Assembly: GCA_016926695.1 (NCBI GenBank)
Contig: JAFGOB010000102.1
Location: forward strand, 1 to 24,733
Reading direction: 5' to 3'
DNA: 24,733 bases
From: Dehalococcoidales bacterium
GTDB lineage: Bacteria; Chloroflexota; Dehalococcoidia; Dehalococcoidales; UBA3254
Part shown: in pieces, positions 8,310-16,053 of the stretch
Layout: every line of letters begins with the position of its first letter
Numbering within the stretch: position 1 is the stretch's first letter
Translations under genes and position numbers: made by a program
Notes under the pieces: model-generated
What the model was told of the DNA's origin: nothing
The model's input: the letters and a program-made list of their open reading frames with translations, nothing else
Database searches by the model: none

Positions 8310-10103
8310 TCAGTCATAATCGACCTGGGCATCCGGAAGTCCGCACGATCCGTCCTCGCATTCAGAGCCGGACTTTTTCGCTCGCCATCTGTCCACAGAG
8401 GCGCTGGCGCCGTAGCTGTAGTCCGCGGTCTTCCATAAGGGACTTGTCTCTCCTCCCACCACCACGATATTGATATTCTCCGGAATATGATAATGTGCTA
8501 TCAGCTCATCATCCGGGAGCTTTTTCCATGTAGCATAGGGCTCAACCCCCTTGTATGCCTGGGAGGCAACCAGCATGTCTATATAGTCCGTGCCCCAGTA
8601 CCGTCCCGCGGGAATCATGGCATTCTGAGATATCCAGCGGCTGAAGTCCTGCTTGGTATCGAAACCCTCGTTTTCCTTGAGGTTCCTGGCCACCAGCGGG
8701 TCCATGATGATCACGGCATTGGAAAACAGTGCCGGGATTACGCTGAGCTGGAGACTTATTTCCTCTCCCACCGACCTGTGAGCGGCCGCATGTAGGCTGT
8801 TCATCAGGTTCCATCCCCTGAAGACGCTCACCACGCTCTCTTCGGGCTTGAAGCCTTTTTGAACGTGAAAAGGCGTCCAGACGCTCCTCTCCTCATTCTC
8901 AGCCGCGCACATATTGTTGTAAGTATGATTATTCCCCTGGGCGCTCCACAGGGTTGCTCTCGGCCTGGCATATCCCCAGCAGATAGACATTAACGTCCAG
9001 GCCCTTCCGATCACCGAGTTGGCCAGGCTAACCGCGCTGAAAGCGCCTATGCCGGAGTTCATACCGATTTCATTACGGATTGGACCGTTTACCAGCAGCA
9101 TGCCAGAGAAGGGTGTAGTCGATGGCATAAACGACGATTGCCTGGTAGCAGCAGTAGCCAGTATGACCGGAAAATGCTCCGGCCTGGCGCCGGCCATAAC
9201 GGCAATGACCGCGATATGGGAAACGGTAGCCCTGACCAGGTCACCGGTATCATGCTGGAATATCTCTCCAACCACCTCATCCGGGGAAGCATTGGTGCCG
9301 GCGAGCATATTCTGTACGCGCTCCTCGGTGGGCAGTATGACGGGCAGCCCGTCAGTCCAGCCTCTTTCATAAAACAGGCGCTGTAGGTTATCTTCGGTAT
9401 CAGGTCCCAGCAGTACGCCCTGTGTGCCTGCCCGGTCAGTTTCTGAAGATACAGGCAACGGTCTGGCCTGGACCGGCTTGGTCAGCGTTTCGACAATTTC
9501 ATCAATGACAGGCCTTCCGGTATCCGGGTCATTCCCTGTTAGATAGGCATCCAGAGCTTCAGGAGACAGGCCTATCACCGGATGAGGCGTATAGGTGAAA
9601 GGCAAAAGCATATCCGAGGATTTCTGCCGGTTTTCCGCAACGTTCTTGAACTGAATGGTACAGACGGGGGCCACCGGAATCCCGTAGCTCTTTTCCAGTT
9701 TCATCCCGCAGGCAGCGACCGCTGCCGCACAGCCCGGTCAGCCGCCCACACCGAGTACAATAGCGTCGCCCCTGGCTTTGACCTCGTCCCAGAGCTCATT
9801 ATTATCATCCATGAACACGTTTCCCGGTTTGCGCTTGCGTATGGTCGTAACTGACGGCATATGTTCGGAAAACCATTTTTGCAATTGCTGCATAAACCTG
9901 TAGCTGCCCCCGAAACCGGTATCCACCAGGTATATAGTCTTGTTGTCCAGTGTATCCAGCCTTTTGGCAAATGTAGCTGAAGATTCCGCCGGTCTGCCCG
10001 TATCTTGCGGAGGGCCGCCGAAACCCGGAGGAAACTCCCAGGGATTCAACTTTTTGACCTGGGCTTCAGGACTCATTACGGAAAAACGAATTTCAACTGC
10101 CAT
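8310..10103 (-). CDS. UGSC-type selenoprotein (UGA read as Sec122)
   Basis: Two frames (10103-9741 and 9737-8310) form one 597-codon gene through an in-frame TGA at 9738-9740. Around it the protein reads A-I-V-L-G-V-G-G-U-P-G-C-A-A-A-V-A-A-C, and the frame continues with K-S-Y-G-I-P-V-A-P-V-C-T. This is the layout of the UGSC (seleno)protein family: a strand ending in a Sec-x-x-Cys turn followed by 'G-I-P' and a Cys-containing strand. Here the motif is U-P-G-C rather than U-G-S-C. A second domain follows at about 210-580 (G-W-T-D-G-L-P-V-I-L-P-T-E near 232) and the C-terminus has C-E-D-G-S-C. Family chemistry is not established to my knowledge; a selenolate-based reductase or thiol exchange is inference. 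The start has GGAGGAAG upstream. It heads an operon with two SDRs. Confidence 0.85.
9711..9726 (-). promoter_or_regulatory. Candidate SECIS hairpin of the UGSC-like gene
   Basis: On the minus strand, 11 bases after the UGA, GGCAGC-GGUC-GCUGCC forms a perfect six-pair stem with a GGUC loop at bases 18-21 after UGA. As I recall it, the E. coli fdhF SECIS also presents GGUC at about this distance. It supports SelB-directed decoding of the UGA as Sec. Confidence 0.65.
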
Positions 10104-10468
10104 TATCTTCCTCCATGCGGATTACTATATTTATTTGATGGTGATTGTGTTTTCAATCCTCTCTCAGTTACAATATGTTTTATATGCAATACAGTATAAT
10201 AACAAAGGTGACACACCGGTGTTGACGGTCTTTTCTTTCCAAAACAGATTCCTCATTGCCGGCTGCCGTGGCTTTAAGACATATAATACAGGATTCACAG
10301 GCGAATTTGAAGTAGCAACCATGATAAGGTCCAGCTTTAACAAATATTTGTCAGTTAATCAAATTTATAATCTATCGAACACACCATTGCCGGGCAGCGC
10401 CTGTGTATTTTATAATGCGACTAATCGCAGTTACAAATGACTGCCGTACTTGAATCGAGGAGGGTAAG
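10104..10468. other. Divergent intergenic region, 365 bases
   Basis: This AT-rich gap separates the selenoprotein operon (-) from the TrmO-like gene (+). It holds a perfect ten-base palindrome ACACCGGTGT at 10213-10222, a possible operator, and a promoter for the plus gene at 10387-10416. No convincing -35/-10 pair was found for the minus operon; TTGAAA-N17-TAAATA close to the start is weak. The open frame across it (9940-10440) overlaps the selenoprotein gene and looks non-coding. Confidence 0.45.
10387..10416 (+). promoter_or_regulatory. Candidate promoter of the TrmO-like gene
   Basis: TTGCCG (10387-10392), 18 bases, then a perfect TATAAT (10411-10416). The coding start is about 50 bases further on, preceded by GGAGGG. 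Confidence 0.45.
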
Positions 10469-11044
10469 ATGAGTGCCACCGGTTATCCCGGTCCGGGAGA
10501 AGAAACTGCATATAAGGCACAGGATAATACGTTCATAATTAAAGCATTGGGAATAATCAGGAACCAGGTCAAAGAGCCTTCCCTGAAGGCGGGAGACAGC
10601 GACATAACAATGCAGGGAGATATGGATCAGGTCAGGTCGGCAATCCGTGATTCCGGCAGGACTACTTCAGAAATCGTTATCAGTGCAGACATGCTGGATA
10701 TTCTCGACGGGATCGAGGAGTATTCTCACATTATAGTCCTCTACTGGGCACACAAGGTGCCGGAGAATAGCCGGCTGCTGAAAAAGGTACATCCCATGGG
10801 ACGAAAGGAAAACCCGCTGGTAGGAATATTCTGCACCTGTAGTCCGGCCCGGCCTAACCCTGTGCTGATGTCGGTGGTGCCTCTTTGCGGAAAGAAGGGC
10901 AACGTGTTACAGGTAAGCGGCCTGGATGCGATAGACGGCAGCCCGGTCATCGACATCAAACCATATGTGAAAGAGATGTTTCCACAGCAGGAAGTACGTA
11001 CTCCCGTATGGATGCGCAGAATCTGCCGGGAAACAGCTCATTGA
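10469..11044 (+). CDS. TrmO/TsaA-like tRNA methyltransferase family protein
   Basis: A 191-residue protein of the TsaA/UPF0066 fold. TrmO uses S-adenosylmethionine to methylate N6-threonylcarbamoyl-A37 of tRNA. Family marks here are I-E-E-Y-S-H-I-I-V-L-Y-W at 82-93, H-P-M-G-R near 108, T-C-S-P-A-R-P-N-P at 123-131 and L-D-A-I-D-G-S-P-V-I-D-I-K-P-Y at 152-166. The usual motif is T-R-S-P-x-R-P-N-P; the first Arg is Cys here and the following G-L is L-M, so this may be a paralogue with another substrate. GGAGGG precedes the ATG. A methyltransferase gene follows 25 bases later, likely in the same transcript. Confidence 0.75.
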   Translation: MSATGYPGPGEETAYKAQDNTFIIKALGIIRNQVKEPSLKAGDSDITMQGDMDQVRSAIRDSGRTTSEIVISADMLDILDGIEEYSHIIVLYWAHKVPENSRLLKKVHPMGRKENPLVGIFCTCSPARPNPVLMSVVPLCGKKGNVLQVSGLDAIDGSPVIDIKPYVKEMFPQQEVRTPVWMRRICRETAH

Positions 11045-11069
11045 CTGATCAATAAACACGCTTGAGCTA

Positions 11070-11942
11070 ATGGCGCGGTTTACACCACCGGGATTGCAGG
11101 AAATACAGACCGGGTGTATGCTTCAGGAGATGGAAAGAATGGAGTCTTACATACAGAACCTGCTGATATCCGACCGGTTGAGAAAGCCGGTCATCGGGGA
11201 TGTTATCAGGGATTTGAGATTACCTGAGGGGAGCCATGGGCTGGATGCCGGATGCGGAATAGGCCTTCAGTGCCTTCTACTGGCCGGGGAGACAGGTATT
11301 GACGGGCATATCACCGGTCTCGACGTATCCGGTGAAATGCTTGAATACGGCAGTGGAATAGTAAAAAAGGCCGGTATGTCGCAGCGGATTTCCTTTCAGA
11401 AAGGGGATATCAACAGCCTTCCCTTCGATAACAATACCTTCGACTGGGCATGGAGCACCGATTGTGTGGGCTATGCCCCTCTGGACCCTCTGCCCCTATT
11501 AAGAGAAATGATAAGGGTGGTAAAGCCAGGCGGAACGGTGGCTATCGCCGCCTGGTCTTCCGAAAAGCTGCTTCCGGGATACCCCCAACTGGAAGCCAGG
11601 CTGGGGGCCACGGCGGCCGGTATTGCTCCTTTCGTCCATGGCAAGGACCCTGAATGGCATTTTATGCGAGCGATGGGCTGGTTCCACCGCCTGGGAATGA
11701 AAGGACCCCTGGGGAAAACCTATGCCGGCAGTGTATGCGCCCCCCTGGACAGCCAGACGCGCGAAGCCATGCTGGCCCTCTTCGATATGCGCTGGCCGGG
11801 CGTATCCGCTGAACTGACGCCTGCTGACTTACAGGAATTTCAACGGCTCTGCCGGCCTGATTCAGCAGACTTCATATTAAAACTGCCTGACTACTGCGCG
11901 TTTTTCACCTACACGGCGTTCCGGGGCAAAAAAGCCGGCTGA
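11070..11942 (+). CDS. Class I SAM-dependent methyltransferase
   Basis: Up to 290 residues with the Methyltransf_11 layout: motif I L-D-A-G-C-G-I-G at 58-65, the acidic end of strand 2 (G-L-D-V-S), G-D-I-N-S-L-P-F-D at about 111-119, and R-V-V-K-P-G-G-T-V-A-I-A-A-W after it. The cap region has W-H-F-M-R-A-M-G-W-F. The substrate is not apparent. The start is uncertain: the first ATG (11070) has no ribosome site, while the ATG at 11139 (codon 24) has AGGAG nine bases upstream and still precedes the domain, so 11139 may be the true start (267 residues). It follows the TrmO-like gene closely and converges on the sulfatase-like gene. Confidence 0.75.
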   Translation: MARFTPPGLQEIQTGCMLQEMERMESYIQNLLISDRLRKPVIGDVIRDLRLPEGSHGLDAGCGIGLQCLLLAGETGIDGHITGLDVSGEMLEYGSGIVKKAGMSQRISFQKGDINSLPFDNNTFDWAWSTDCVGYAPLDPLPLLREMIRVVKPGGTVAIAAWSSEKLLPGYPQLEARLGATAAGIAPFVHGKDPEWHFMRAMGWFHRLGMKGPLGKTYAGSVCAPLDSQTREAMLALFDMRWPGVSAELTPADLQEFQRLCRPDSADFILKLPDYCAFFTYTAFRGKKAG

Positions 11943-11961
11943 GCTTAAGCCCATACGTATC

Positions 11962-11988
11962 GACCTTTTTAGGTCACCGGAGAGTGAC
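11962..11988. other. Overlapping small hairpins between converging genes
   Basis: GACCT-TTTT-AGGTC (11962-11975) and GTCAC-CGGAGA-GTGAC (11973-11988) share the bases GGTC, so only one can form at a time. They lie between the ends of the methyltransferase and sulfatase-like genes. No T-run follows, so termination is uncertain. Confidence 0.3.
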
Positions 11989-12004
11989 AACGCTGAGTAT
12001 GCCA

Positions 12005-13381
12005 TCACATCCTGAGATCGATACGCGGCTGAAACAGGCGCTGCGGGACCTTCGTGTCACGCAAAAATTGAACGAACTTCCGGTGAAGCTCTACGGCCAC
12101 ATCCGGATAATCCCTGATGACATTTACCGTTTCCGCCGGATCGTTCTTGACGTTGTACAGCTCTGAACAACCCGGGGCAGGATCGTAAAGCAATGTCCAG
12201 TCACCCGACGTGACGGTTGACATGGATGTCACGATGGATTTCCGCCTGACATGGTCTACACACAGGTCGGTATCCCCGCTGTTGATAAACGGCTGCGAGC
12301 TTACCACGAAGTCGCGACCCGCCGACGAGGGATCGTTAAGCGCAGGCAAAAGTGAGCTTCCTTCAACCCTCGAGGGCACATCCAGTCCCAGAATATCCAG
12401 CACGGTGGGCATCAGGTCGACCGCCGCGGTCAGACCGTCATAAACCGCCGGCTTGATGCCGGGCACATAGATGATAAGCGGGATGCGCGTCACCTCGTTA
12501 AACAGAGGAGAGCGCGCCCAGGCGCCTTCCCCTTTTTTATCATCAAGCTCCTCGCCGTGAGCGAAGACCATTTTCCCGTAAAGCCCGCCGTGTTCACCGA
12601 AATTGTAGCCATGGTCCGTGGTAAAGATAACGGCCGTATTCTCCAGCAGTCCCATTCTTTCGACCTGGGACAGGAGATTGCCGGTCCAGGTATCCACCAT
12701 CGTCATCTCACCCATGTAGGTGGCCTGCGCCTTCTTGACGTAGTCCTCCGTGATATTTTTATCTTTCATATAGCCGTAAAGCGGGCGCATCTGCTCACCC
12801 TTGTAATCAGGCCAGTACATTTCCGTATAGTAGTCCGGGGCATTCCATGGTTCATGAGGGTCCCAGGTATCGACATACAGGAAGAAACGGTCTTTGTAGT
12901 GCAGCTCCAGCCACTGCATGGCCCTGGCAAAGGTCTGCGGGGCGAAGCAATCCATTTCCATACGTACGGGTGGACGCATGTCGATGGCATCCATCCGCCT
13001 GCGGTCTCTCCCCTTGGCGACGTAGTAATGGCCGGGGATCTCGCTAAAGGTCATAAAGCCCCGGTCGTATCCCATGCCGTCGCGCAGGAAAAAGGGAGTA
13101 TCGACTATAGCGGCGGTATCGATGTCATGAGCAGCGATTACCTCGGCCAGCGTAATCTCATCACTGCCAAGCGGCTCCCACTGCATATAGGACATCGTCC
13201 AGCGCCCGGTCATGAAATCCGCCCGGGCGGGCATGGTGGGGAAAGAGGAAAGGTAATGACGGTTGAAACGAACACCCCTTGAGGCCAGTCTATCAATCGA
13301 AGGCGTCCGCATCCTGCGGTTGCCGTAGCAGCCAACCGCATCGCTCCGCACTGTATCGGAAACAATCCAGATCAAGTTCAT
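12005..13381 (-). CDS. Sulfatase-fold hydrolase with Thr at the nucleophile position
   Basis: A 458-residue member of the alkaline phosphatase/sulfatase superfamily. It starts N-L-I-W-I-V-S-D-T-V-R-S-D, giving metal-ligand Asp9; D-P-H-E-P-W at about 171-176 and T-T-D-H-G-Y-N-F-G-E-H-G give further metal and active-site residues. Type I sulfatases need C/S-x-P-x-R, where Cys or Ser becomes formylglycine. Here the site reads T49-M-P-A-R53 followed by T-G-R, so the nucleophile position is Thr. Phosphodiesterases of this superfamily use Thr or Ser directly, so a phosphoester or phosphonate substrate is at least as likely as a sulfate ester. No signal peptide is seen, so it is cytoplasmic. AAGGAG precedes the ATG. 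It lies 14 bases after the acyl-CoA dehydrogenase gene and is surely co-transcribed. Confidence 0.8.
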   Translation of the reverse strand: MNLIWIVSDTVRSDAVGCYGNRRMRTPSIDRLASRGVRFNRHYLSSFPTMPARADFMTGRWTMSYMQWEPLGSDEITLAEVIAAHDIDTAAIVDTPFFLRDGMGYDRGFMTFSEIPGHYYVAKGRDRRRMDAIDMRPPVRMEMDCFAPQTFARAMQWLELHYKDRFFLYVDTWDPHEPWNAPDYYTEMYWPDYKGEQMRPLYGYMKDKNITEDYVKKAQATYMGEMTMVDTWTGNLLSQVERMGLLENTAVIFTTDHGYNFGEHGGLYGKMVFAHGEELDDKKGEGAWARSPLFNEVTRIPLIIYVPGIKPAVYDGLTAAVDLMPTVLDILGLDVPSRVEGSSLLPALNDPSSAGRDFVVSSQPFINSGDTDLCVDHVRRKSIVTSMSTVTSGDWTLLYDPAPGCSELYNVKNDPAETVNVIRDYPDVAVELHRKFVQFLRDTKVPQRLFQPRIDLRM

Positions 13382-13395
13382 AGTCCCGCTCCTTT

Positions 13396-14706
13396 TCAGG
13401 CCTGCTTCTGAAGCTTTCCCGGACCGAAAGATGAAAATTCCAGCGGATAAAACTGCTTGCAGGCGGTGAAATATCCGATATGAGAGCCGCCCATAACCAG
13501 CTTGGCCACCGCTGAATCCCGGTAATATTTTTCATAGTTGTTTTCCCGGACGTAGCCATAGGAACCCATCAGCTCCATGCCTCTCAGGATCAGATCCGGC
13601 ACTGTGCGGGTAATGTAGGCATGTACAGCGTGTCCCTTGGCCAGCATGCTGTCGGTATCCCACGGCCCGTAAAGCGCCATGTTATCGTACTCATGGGCCA
13701 GCTCCAGATAAGCAGCCCTGGCTACCGTCAGAAACGATGCCATTTCGCCCAAAATCATAGCGGCTGAAAGATGCTGGCAGACAGGCCGCCCTCCGGCTAC
13801 CCTTTGACCCGTATATTCCATGAGCACATCAAAAGCCCCCTGTAATATCCCCAGGGCATTGCCAGAATTCAGAGGCATAGGAGCCGATACCGTCTTTTTA
13901 AAGAGGTCCCAGGCTTCAGGCCCCTGAAATCCCCACTCTTTGGGCACTTTTACATCATCGAAATAGGTAGCAGTATTCCTGTCCGCCTGCATTCCGCACT
14001 TGACTTCGAATTTACCATGGGATACACCCGGCCAGGGTTCAGGCACATAGATCATAGCAAAGCCCTCGGGTCCGTGTCCGGGGGCCATATTGCAGATAAC
14101 ACAGTTGAGGTCGGATACGCCGGCATTGGATGCCCAGAACTTGTTGCCGTTGATTACCCACTCATTTCCTTCAAGTCTGGCGGTTACGTGTACCAGCCTC
14201 CCCTCGTTTTCCAGGTTTTCAATATCGCAGGCCGACTCGGACTCACTCATGTTGAAACAGCCGGCCCGCAGTTTATTCTCCGTAAACATGGGAGCAAATT
14301 TTTCCAGCACCGCCTTGGCCCATGCCTTGGCTGCCGTCGACCCCATAAGATAGGCCAGGGCGGCCGGAGTCCACGCCCATTCGGTAACAGCGCTGTGCAT
14401 GCTGATGCCGTAATCCCCGCGCGACAACTGCTCCTGTTTTAAAGCCCCCGCCACTATTGAAAGCATCTCGTTTCCACCGTATTCTTTGGGGATCATGTTC
14501 TTCTGACATCCCAGGTCTACCTGGAGTTTTTCCAGGATCGGGTTGATAATCCCGCTATGGGTAACGTCATCGTCGATTTTAGCCCTGACCGGCATTATCT
14601 CGCGGTCGGTGAAATCCGCGAACATTTTTTGCATCATACGCGCTTCTTCGTTTACGAAACACTCCGGGTACTGTAATTTATACCACTGGGTAGTCTGGTC
14701 CAACAT
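13396..14706 (-). CDS. Acyl-CoA dehydrogenase family flavoprotein
   Basis: A 436-residue protein with the acyl-CoA dehydrogenase layout: an N-terminal helical part with L-G-C-Q-K-N-M-I-P-K-E-Y-G-G at 65-78, a middle beta-domain (A-R-L-E-G-N-E-W-V-I-N-G-N-K-F-W-A-S-N-A at 176-195) and a C-terminal helical part with G-S-Y-G-Y-V-R-E and Y-Y-R-D-S-A. Typical enzymes form alpha,beta-enoyl-CoA with a Glu base in Y-E-G-T-S; here that position reads V-M405-G-G-S, so the usual base is absent, and I see no clear replacement. The frame extends to 14856, but ATG 14706 has AAAGGAGGAAAG upstream and starts the homology. First gene of an operon with the sulfatase-like gene. Confidence 0.85.
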   Translation of the reverse strand: MLDQTTQWYKLQYPECFVNEEARMMQKMFADFTDREIMPVRAKIDDDVTHSGIINPILEKLQVDLGCQKNMIPKEYGGNEMLSIVAGALKQEQLSRGDYGISMHSAVTEWAWTPAALAYLMGSTAAKAWAKAVLEKFAPMFTENKLRAGCFNMSESESACDIENLENEGRLVHVTARLEGNEWVINGNKFWASNAGVSDLNCVICNMAPGHGPEGFAMIYVPEPWPGVSHGKFEVKCGMQADRNTATYFDDVKVPKEWGFQGPEAWDLFKKTVSAPMPLNSGNALGILQGAFDVLMEYTGQRVAGGRPVCQHLSAAMILGEMASFLTVARAAYLELAHEYDNMALYGPWDTDSMLAKGHAVHAYITRTVPDLILRGMELMGSYGYVRENNYEKYYRDSAVAKLVMGGSHIGYFTACKQFYPLEFSSFGPGKLQKQA

Positions 14707-15061
14707 CTCTTTCCTCCTTTGTAATACTATGCTACCTGATATTACACCGGCCTGTTCGGTAATTACGGACTGTGTCGCTTTTCGTGGGCTGTTTACCTGT
14801 TTCTTACCGGAAAATAAAAGGCAAGCCCCAACACGCTCTGAATGAACACATTTCAATCATGTCAGACATGGAAGCTGTCTGAATAGACATTTAACAACCG
14901 ATAATAGTCTTATTAGAGCTGCCGATACGACTTATCGCAACTCTATCATATCAAAAACGGGCTGTCAACCGGATACCTGCTTCACTTCCATCCCATGCTG
15001 CCCCCTGTAATTAAAGATCATCCCCTCTATCCTGAGTAAAGGTTGCCGGAGAGATGATACA
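14707..15061. other. Intergenic region, 355 bases
   Basis: It lies upstream of the acyl-CoA dehydrogenase gene and downstream of the XRE gene, both on the minus strand. It holds a minus-strand promoter candidate (14940-14968) and a small inverted repeat, CAGACA (14863-14868) with TGTCTG (14876-14881), between that promoter and the gene. No coding frame here is convincing. Confidence 0.4.
14940..14968 (-). promoter_or_regulatory. Candidate promoter of the acyl-CoA dehydrogenase operon
   Basis: Minus strand TTGACA (14968-14963), 17 bases, then TAGAGT (14945-14940). It would give a leader of about 230 bases carrying the inverted repeat at 14863-14881. Confidence 0.4.
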
Positions 15062-15313
15062 TCAATTCCCCCTGTTTTTTGCCGGGGACGCCGGCGGTAG
15101 ACCGTGCAGGTCTCCGGCAGGGCCTTCATACTCAAATATGTCTTCGATCTTTACGTTAAAGGTCCCGGCGATACAAAAAGCCAGGCCCAGCGAGGGATCG
15201 TACCGCCCGTTTTCTATCGATACCACCGTCTGCCTGGTTACTCCCAGTTTTTTCGCCAATTCCTCCTGGGTCAGGTCATGCATTGCCCGAAAGACTTTAA
15301 GCCTGTTCTTCAT
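15062..15313 (-). CDS. XRE-family transcriptional regulator
   Basis: An 83-residue Cro/CI-type DNA-binding protein. The helix-turn-helix runs through about residues 14-37: L-T-Q-E-E-L-A-K-K-L-G-V-T-R-Q-T-V-V-S-I-E-N-G, followed by Y-D-P-S-L and I-E-D-I-F, the pattern of short stand-alone regulators. A Gly/Pro-rich tail follows. GAAGGA precedes the ATG. It is encoded 12 bases after the DUF2178 membrane protein, a pairing seen in other genomes, so it likely controls that operon. Confidence 0.85.
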   Translation of the reverse strand: MKNRLKVFRAMHDLTQEELAKKLGVTRQTVVSIENGRYDPSLGLAFCIAGTFNVKIEDIFEYEGPAGDLHGLPPASPAKNRGN

Positions 15314-15325
15314 ATCCCGGTCCTT

Positions 15326-15706
15326 CTAGTGCTTACGGCTGTAGTAGGAATAAAAAGCCATTTGCACTATCATCAGGATACAGGCGCCGTAGGTCAGAAA
15401 ATAGGCTGTTGTCGTTATCTCGGAGGAGAGACTCTCGCGCAGGACAAAGAGAATAATACCGGCAAAAGCTGCTACCGGCACACATACTTTGATTGTCGCT
15501 CCGGCTGCCTTCTCATTCAGCAAGATTGTGCGTTCATCATGGGTGACCTCCCTGGTGTTTCTTCTTAGAATGTAGCTCAGCCCCACGGCCGCCGCCACAG
15601 CCGTAATAGGCGCAACGACATTGCCTGTGGTTATCGACCAGCCGACTGTAATAGCCAGCGCAGCCGAAATCACCGCGGTTAATATTCTGCTCGTTTTTCT
15701 CGTCAT
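15326..15706 (-). CDS. DUF2178-like membrane protein
   Basis: A 126-residue protein with four hydrophobic helices at about 8-26, 30-47, 71-88 and 98-117. Between helices 2 and 3 is the cytoplasmic block T-H-D-E-R-T-I-L-L-N-E-K-A-A-G-A-T at about 55-71, the D-E-R-x-x-x-x-x-x-K-A-A mark of DUF2178 proteins. The function is unknown. GGAGGG precedes the ATG and a good promoter lies upstream. The XRE regulator follows in the same transcript. Confidence 0.75.
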   Translation of the reverse strand: MTRKTSRILTAVISAALAITVGWSITTGNVVAPITAVAAAVGLSYILRRNTREVTHDERTILLNEKAAGATIKVCVPVAAFAGIILFVLRESLSSEITTTAYFLTYGACILMIVQMAFYSYYSRKH

Positions 15707-15736
15707 TTTTACCCTCCTGATTAGTTAACTACCCAT

Positions 15737-15765
15737 ATTGTATAGTTTCATTTACATTTTATCAA
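15737..15765 (-). promoter_or_regulatory. Promoter of the DUF2178-XRE operon
   Basis: Minus strand TTGATA (15765-15760), 17 bases, then TACAAT (15742-15737). The coding start at 15706 is about 30 bases downstream, with GGAGGG between them. The surrounding sequence is AT-rich. Confidence 0.55.
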
Positions 15766-15924
15766 GTATTAACATCACAACAGTATTAACTTGGCCGTAT
15801 AGCAAAGGACCGCTTGACGATCAACACTGCTCTTGAACTCGTATGGATTATCCGCATCCTCTATAATTATTGATATCCGGTATTCCTCTGTGACATCTGA
15901 AACGAGTAAAGGAGAAAAGTAGAA

Positions 15925-16053
15925 GTGAACGCGAACAATGGGGAAAAATCTATCATTAAAGGCCTGGGATTTATTGCCTCCAGCAGCGGTGACGCCAATA
16001 CCTCGGTGGTAGATGTCAAAGACGGGCGGATCGTCCGGATCAGGTCCGGCTGA
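15925..16053 (+). pseudogene. 5' fragment, probable molybdopterin oxidoreductase
   Basis: A GTG start with GGAG at 15911-15914 opens a 42-codon frame ending at TGA 16051-16053. Residues 24-39 read A-N-T-S-V-V-D-V-K-D-G-R-I-V-R-I-R. V-D-V-K-D-G-K-I-V-R-I-R is the typical opening strand pair of DMSO-reductase-family molybdopterin enzymes in anaerobic Chloroflexota, where it continues with P-L-H. Here homology stops at R-I-R and the DNA runs, in another frame, into the subtilase fragment. I read it as a gene truncated at a recombination joint near 16040-16056. The fragment is short, so the family call is moderate. Confidence 0.45.

Noticed and set aside
12557..13282. 241-codon plus-strand frame
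   Set aside because: Antisense to the sulfatase-fold gene, which has clear family motifs.
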